DNA of 64,000 bases from Gari tellinella. Its lineage: Eukaryota; Mollusca; Bivalvia; Cardiida; Psammobiidae. Position 1 is the stretch's first letter. Each line of letters starts with the position of its first letter. The notes beneath the pieces are model-generated. The model made no database searches. It was not told the DNA's origin and saw only the letters and a program-made list of their open reading frames with translations. The stretch lies in contig OV277861.1 of the NCBI GenBank assembly GCA_922989275.2, positions 27,124,479-27,188,478 of the forward strand, read 5' to 3'. The translations under genes and the position numbers were made by a program. This document shows, in pieces, positions 58,501 to 64,000 of the stretch.

Positions 58501-61500
58501 TCCAAACTTCAGCATTCATGGTTAGGTTTTGTTAAATGATTTGACCCCTACGAAAAGATAGATATTACTGAACTGATGATACATTTTATTGAACTGTTAC
58601 GGATGACATCCTGTCACCCTTGAGCATTTCTGTATATTCAAAATGGCGGCCAAAATGGCTACTGAAACAATAGTCCAAAAAGCAGCATTCATTGTTTCTC
58701 TTTTTAAATTGATTTTACCTCACCATAATGAGAGTTATTATTTACATGGGCAATTTATGTTTTAAATATGTTACGAGTGACATCTTGTCACCCTTCAGCA
58801 TTTCCGTTTATTCAAATGGCGGCTTATATGGCTATCCAAATGCGTTAAAATCTACTCTAAACTTCAGCATTCATAGTTTGGTTTTCTAAATTTATTTGAC
58901 TCCACCATCATGAAAGTTTTTACTGAAATGATGATACATATTATTGAACTGTTACGGATGACATCTTGTCACCTTTGAGCACATCTGTATATTCAAAATA
59001 GCGGCTAAAATGGCTACCTAAATGCTTTAAAACAAAATGGTCAACAAATCAGCATTCATAATTTCTTTTTATTAATTGATTTGATCTCACCATCATGATA
59101 TTCGTTTTTGAAATAATCAACTAATTATTGAATTGTTACGGGTGACATCTTTTTATCATTGAGCGTTTCCGGATATTTAAGATGGCGGCCAAAATAGTGA
59201 TGAAAATTTTGTTAAGCAAATAATGTCAAAAAATCAACAATCATACATTTTATATTCATAACTAACTCGATATCAACGTAATTATACTTACTATTAGATT
59301 TATGATACTTATATATTAATGAAATGTAATGGGTAACATCTTTTCATCCTTGAGTATTTCCGTATATTTAAGATGGTGATGCTTATTATTGAAAACATGA
59401 TATTTCTTATGGAATTGTACGTGGGTGGATGACATCTTGTCACCCTTGAGCATTTCCATATATTCGAGATTGCGACCAAAGCGTTGACCGAAATGCTTTA
59501 AATCAAAATAAGTCAAAACAGACAACAATCATTATTTCTTATTTTAAATGGTTCGACCTTTTCAGAATGATACTTATTATTGACAGAATGATACTCATTA
59601 TTGAAATACTTTGGGGGACATCTTTTCCGTAACCTTCCAGCATTTTCGTAATCAAAAAAGCGGCCAACATTGCGATAGAAATGCTTAAAATATTTAAAAT
59701 GTTCAAAGTCAAAATAAACAGCTGTTTCTTGACTGGTTCTTTTTTAGCATCCGGTATTTGTTCACAAGAGCGCTTTTACATTTAACCCAAGAGACTTCCT
59801 ACCTGATCGGGGTTCTGGGGCTTAATTGTCATAGAACTATTTCTGTGTATTTGACCGAGATAATGCCGGCTGTAAATAACTAAAAGGAAGGCAGGTCGCT
59901 GATTTTGTTCCCATGCGCTGATTCGAAACGAATGAGACTAGTCGAAATCGTCTTTCTGAAATCATCATCATCTCATCTCATCACCTCTCATCTTTTATCG
60001 GCGCTATATGATCTATTCTGTGTTGCAGTACCCTAAAACCCAACTCGTCCATGCATGATTTTACATATCGATATTTACGTTCTACAGGGCATGCTACGAG
60101 CGTACCTTGACAGCCACACATTGCTCTGTTTACAAATTAACTATAGAGTTATGACAAGGTTTCCGGTCCAAGTCGCTGGCTGTGAAGATGTTATCTGTTT
60201 ATCCTTCCTCCAGCCAAACCCTGTTGGGTCAATTTCAGGTAGATTGTTTCCTCTAATAAATGCCTAAATCAAGGTAGCAGAGTTGTGCTGATGTTTCATC
60301 GCTAAGCTGTGTGGTCTATACTTGAACGCGTTTTTCAGATATGAACTCGGGGAAATACTATTGCTTGTGAAATGTAAGTTTCAATAGAAAAATCAAGTCA
60401 ACCGATATGTTAAAACACACAGTTGGACCACAATTATTTCCTTGCAGCAGTTCACGTTCCTATTCCAAAGCTGTCTGCAACTGTGTTACATCCCGAGAGG
60501 GTATTGCAGGAAGAATGTCCTCAGCAATGTCCATCTGTTTGCCACATGCAATATCAATAATAGATTTGATTAACATTTTATTCGCCCTTCTTTATAATAT
60601 GACTGACAGCTTAGGATTCGAATAATTTCTTATCCATGAGAATACCTACTACACAAAACATGTTGTCTATCTCTTCATATGTTGCTTTCAAATGTTTTCT
60701 TTCTGACATAATACATCGGATTGTTTAAGCTTGTGTATCACTTTTAGCTATTATCACTTGCTTGTTAATTTGTGTGTGCTCAATTTGAAAAGTCTCAGCG
60801 TCTAGAATGTAAGAGATTATCAGCTTCATTAACTGTTTTTTCAGTGACTGTAAGATAAACTGTTTTTGGTAATATGCTGTTAGCATGCAACTGATAGTAC
60901 CGTAATCGATTTTAACCTGTTGCTCTCGTACACTTAAAGAAATGTAAGTGCTGTGTATATATGTCAACATCGTTTTCCTCCAACTTAAATGTTCTGCACA
61001 GAGCCTTTTGTGGGGTATGTCATAAAACCTTAATAATATCGAACTATCTATGGTGACTGTCTACTGGTCCCATTTTTGTGTCAAAAACTCCTATCTGGAT
61101 TTTTTTTGAATTGCTTTATCAAATTTTGTAACTGTCATATTATTATAATCACCAAACAGTGCTGTTGGAAAAGGTGTCAATTCATGGGACAGAACATCTC
61201 CGATATCAACGTCATGGCTGCTAGCTTGAAGACTTTCGAAGATTATTGAGTAAATTTCACATGATTTGACCTACCATCACATTCGTTTGGTCACGGTGAT
61301 TTCTTCTCTGATATCTTGTTTGTACAATTCTATTAGCAGTCCCTAACCTGGTTTCTAGCTGTTAAGCACATCATCTGATTCCATTTCTTCAGTAACACTG
61401 TTGAAAACGCTATCTTTATCAATTTCTTTATCAATCTAGCAACTACAATTTTTTAAATGCACTTTAAACTGACTTGCTCACAGTTCAATAAGTTATAGTT

Positions 61501-63863
61501 TGGGTGCAATAGAACCCCTTTGTCAAGAGTTATTCATCCTTAATGCACTCAGATAGGCTCGAAAAGGCAAGACTTTAACAACGTTTGCGCTCTAGTGTCT
61601 ACAAATTTGAATATATATTTTTTCCAAACGTTCACAAGTTAAGTAAGTCTTTAAGTTTTAGGAAGATTTTGATTATTGATGAAACTTAAAGATAAAACTA
61701 CCCGATTCAATTCAGGTGAGAGATTTTATGGTCATCATGGTCCTCTTGTCTTACTGTGCCTTCCGTGTCCTTTGTGTTGTTTTTTATTTTCCGTCCCCTT
61801 TGTGCCACTCAAAGTCAGTTTCAGGATCATCCCTGTGAGCCACCATGATATCAAAGATTGCTTGCAACTGATTGTACATGTGAATTCTAAAGCCTATGAG
61901 TATTTCTGCTTAATCATAATCTTAATTATGCAATTGGCCACATGCCAATTGCACATAAAGGGGATTTCAATGAACATATGACATATTCACTTTTATATAC
62001 CTCGTCCATGCCTCATCAAATCTTAATTTTCAAAAATATTCTGAGCACCGCTGTTCGGAGAGCCTCCCTTACTTTCAGGTAAGCCATGCCACATCTGCCA
62101 TTGTTAGTTAACATGACCTGAATCAGAACTTTAAGGCAGCATTTCAAGGCATCAGCAAATATAAAGGCTAAGTCACTGTCTGCCATCAAACTACCATCAT
62201 CAGCAACTAAGCTGTTGAGTAAGTGTATACCACCAAAACTATATGCTAAGAATGAAATATTTTGACGCACAAAAGCATGTACAGTTACGTGACCCTAGCT
62301 GCTGGTACTTAGTCACACTGACCAAAAAGAAAAAAATATCTAGGCCACAGAGGTCAAGGTTAAAGGTCAATGTAAGTAATTTACTATTGTAACTAGTTTT
62401 ACTCGTTGAAGTGCACATACATGTGAAGTTATGTGAACGTAATTGAAGTACTTAGTCCAAAATTGACCTATAAAACGCAAAACAATTTACAAATGTCACA
62501 GAGGTCAAGGGCAAAGGTCAAGGTCATCAAACTGCAATGCAACATGCTACTCACATTAAGGCGTATCTATGGTTTAAGTTTCATTGATATAATACTTAAA
62601 CTTTCAAGGAATTTACCCGGTATTCGATGCCGGGGTATAGTATAAAAGGCCCAATTTCGTGGAAATGAGTAAAAAATGGTGGGTGGGGTAAACCGGAAAT
62701 ATATCAAAATGCTCAAGGGTGCCAAAATGGCACCCGGTCAATTCTGAATGACAATGCTTTGAACTACCAATATCAATCGAGAAAAAAACTTAGGACGCCA
62801 TTTCTAGGTGGACCTCCAAATCCTCATTTCTCTGCCGGACTATTTGTTATTCGGCATCTCTTCAGAAACTATTTGTGAGACTGTGTTAATTTGCAACTTT
62901 GCATGCTTGAAATTTACCAGTAAAACGGCTTCTAAAAGAGAGTTCATTTACCCAGTACTATTTTCATTTAGTGGCTACTAAAATGGATATTGGCAAATAG
63001 CGTAGATCTTGATGAAACGCCGCGTTTGCTATTTTATTTAAAATAATTTGCTGTATCACCCAACTCTGCATTATCTTAAGATCACCTTTGTTTATTTACA
63101 TGCACATGTACATGTATAATGAAATCTTCAAGCACGCACACCGTGAGATATCATTGCAATACTCAAGCGTAAACGGGTTAAATTTTATTGTTTTCTCGTT
63201 CATTTACAAAAACAATTCTTTGACAAATAGTCGTCTGTTTTAACAATGTTGGTTTTTTTTGTAAAGAAATAATTGCTCATTTTGAACGATTCGGCAAACG
63301 TTTAGTCTGCAATGCTACTGATATTAATATCTTATTTTCGTTATATTAAACGGGAAAGAATAACACGTTTTCCATTATAAACGTAAACACATATATTTTT
63401 AAAAATTGTTATTTTACCGTACAACAAACTTGGTTTTAGAAACCCATACTTATTTAACCATTTCACTCTCAATGACAATTAAAAACCCGTTATCATACAG
63501 TTTGGACCCTGATCAGAATCTTAACTGTTTGACACTCGTTTTGAAATTTCTTTAGTTATACAGCCTTATGTTTTAATTTTGAAACGATATTGAAGACAAT
63601 AAAATTAAAGCAGCCGACAATGAAACGGTGAAGGGGTAAACATCTCACGAAAAACATGAGAGTGAATTGTGTTAACGGCTCATTTACATTTTCTCCCACA
63701 AGACTACGAGGCCAATCCGGCCTTTCTCGGTTGCATATGTGGACGTGTGTCTAACAGAATTGGCAGCGGGGCATTTACGCTAGACGGGGTCAAGGTCGAA
63801 GTGTCAAAGAATGACCCTCTAGGTAACAACATATGTCATGGAGGTTTCGTTGGTCTTTCACGG
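55554..63863 (+). CDS. GALM: Aldose 1-epimerase (galactose mutarotase) homologue, copy 2, exons 1-3 only (runs off the window)
   Basis: Exons: 55554-55612, 57475-57602 and 63703-63863, with donors gtaagt, gtgggc and gtgagc. Their lengths (59, 128 and 161 nt) and phases equal those of the first three exons of copy 1, which shows tandem duplication of the gene. It begins MSAITSELFGETKEG. Exon 2 has the conserved SIKDILLPDKDG. Exon 3 carries GRVSNRIGSGAF with the sugar-binding Asn-Arg, and NICHGGFVG with the first active-site His. By hand count about 87 of 116 residues match copy 1. The residues that decide catalysis lie in later exons beyond 64000, so activity cannot be judged here. Intron 2 (about 6.1 kb) contains a 4.7-kb inverted-repeat transposon. 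Confidence 0.9.
55680..55884. mobile_element. TTAA-type MITE, family A, worn ends, in GALM copy 2 intron 1
   Basis: CATCCTTATCATGCTGAATTG at the left and AACATGATAAGGTTTAA at the right; hairpin 55780-55845; GTCGTCTGC twice. Confidence 0.7.
55885..56900. other. GALM copy 2 intron 1, nothing recognised
   Basis: AT-rich, with a degenerate hairpin-like stretch near 56475-56535 only. Confidence 0.45.
56903..57233. mobile_element. Family C MITE with half hairpin
   Basis: ACAGTGCTCCTTCTCTACAA and TATAGAGAGGGAACGCTGTA ends. Only the right half of the hairpin remains, starting at the loop (GTTACGCGGCGTCTG, near 57098). Confidence 0.82.
57614..57862. mobile_element. Family B MITE 12 bases after the GALM copy 2 exon 2 donor
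   Basis: TACTATGGAGAAGACG and CGTCTTCTCCACTGTA ends; hairpin arms at 57680-57740. Exon 2 ends at 57602, so the element begins within the first dozen intron bases. Confidence 0.8.
58156..62840. mobile_element. 4.7-kb inverted-repeat element with subterminal tandem array
   Basis: GTCCGGCAGAGA at 58156 and its complement ending at 62840, with further mirrored words (TGCCGTCCTAA, TTTTTTTCTCGA, CCGGGTGCCA, CACCCTTGAGCATTTT) over about 150 bases. The left side has a tandem array, 58230-59720, of about 175-190-base units marked by GACATCTTGTCACCCTTGAG and ATGGCGGC; the right side has only one such unit. Between them are degraded minus-strand coding pieces. In GALM copy 2 intron 2. Confidence 0.7.
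59800..62300 (-). pseudogene. Degraded coding remnants inside the 4.7-kb element
   Basis: Minus-strand pieces that look coding: FADALKCCLKVLIQVML with GRCGMAYLKVREA (62016-62270), DKEIDKDSVFNSV (near 61420), VLSHELTPFPTALFGDYNN (61150-61200), IACGKQMDIAEDILPAIPSR (60490-60560) and EIDPTGFGWRKDK (60200-60240). The last and the SHELTPFPTALF piece recall an uncharacterised protein family found near transposons in invertebrates; this is from memory and weak. Stops break all frames. Confidence 0.4.
63454..63640. mobile_element. TTAA-type MITE, family G, with hairpin centre deleted
   Basis: TTAACCATTTCACTCTCAATG at the left; the core is reduced to CAGTTTGGACCCTGATCAGA followed directly by the outer right arm; right end AAACGGTGAAGGGGTAA. 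Confidence 0.7.
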
Positions 63864-63877
63864 GTGAGCACATTTTT

Positions 63878-64000
63878 TTAACGCTTTCGCTCTCAATGAC
63901 ACTTAAAAGCGCGTTTGCAAACAGTTTGGATCCTGACCAGACGCCGCGTAACGCGGCGTCTGATCAGGATACAAACTGTTAGACACTCGATTTGAAATTT
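63878..64000. mobile_element. TTAA-type MITE, family G, cut by the window edge
   Basis: TTAACGCTTTCGCTCTCAATG start, perfect hairpin at 63919-63980. It starts 15 bases after the exon 3 donor of GALM copy 2. Confidence 0.8.

Noticed and set aside
1..64000. CRISPR-like arrays from the many similar palindromes
   Set aside because: Spacing is irregular, the repeats lie within distinct transposon families, and the genome is eukaryotic with introns.

Overview
The window is a piece of an animal nuclear genome, most likely a bivalve mollusc of the heterodont type. It is AT-rich, its genes are split into short exons by multi-kilobase introns, it carries a secreted PAN plus C-type lectin-domain protein typical of molluscs, and it is packed with short palindromic transposons. 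No bacterial-style gene exists here. The species assignment is inference.

Four genes could be assembled by eye from exon homology and matching splice phases. (1) On the plus strand at 5.3-11.0 kb lie the last four exons of an F-box-associated (FBA) domain protein (FBXO2/6/44-like); its F-box exon was not found. (2) On the minus strand at 19.4-26.8 kb is a complete four-exon gene for a secreted protein of about 232 residues: signal peptide, PAN-like domain, C-type lectin domain. All internal junctions are phase 1. (3) On the plus strand at 33.5-46.0 kb is a complete eight-exon aldose 1-epimerase (GALM) homologue of 341 residues. It keeps the sugar-binding Asn-Arg and both active-site histidines, but the positions equivalent to the catalytic Glu, the Asp and a binding Gln are replaced. 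(4) On the plus strand from 55.6 kb to the right edge are the first three exons of a second GALM gene with exactly the same exon lengths, so the two are tandem duplicates.

Most of the rest is mobile DNA. There are relics of a Ty3/gypsy element (2.7-3.1 kb), a mariner transposase (12.7-13.4 kb) and five non-LTR retrotransposon fragments (21.7-23.4, 28.9-30.4, 30.9-31.3, 36.1-36.6 and 39.0-39.5 kb). A 4.7-kb inverted-repeat element with a minisatellite-like subterminal array sits in intron 2 of the second GALM gene. A 1.13-kb Harbinger-like element (TTA target duplication) ends six bases before exon 5 of the first GALM gene. A roughly 2.2-kb foldback palindrome lies at 49.1-51.3 kb.

The dominant signal is about sixty copies of one palindromic hairpin core (GCAAACAGT...GATCAGA-loop-TCTGATC...ACTGTTTGC). 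It sits inside several MITE families whose ends and target sites differ: TTAA-CCCTTT ends (piggyBac-like), TA-CAGTGGAGAA ends and TA-CAGC ends. A second hairpin core (CTTAAAGCAGG...) is also shared between TTAA-type and CAGGGCTG-type elements. Stem sequences differ between families in a matched way on both arms. Several copies keep only half of the hairpin, broken at the loop. This modular hairpin cargo is the best candidate here for something not well described. Nested insertions with recognisable empty sites fix the boundaries and relative ages of several families.
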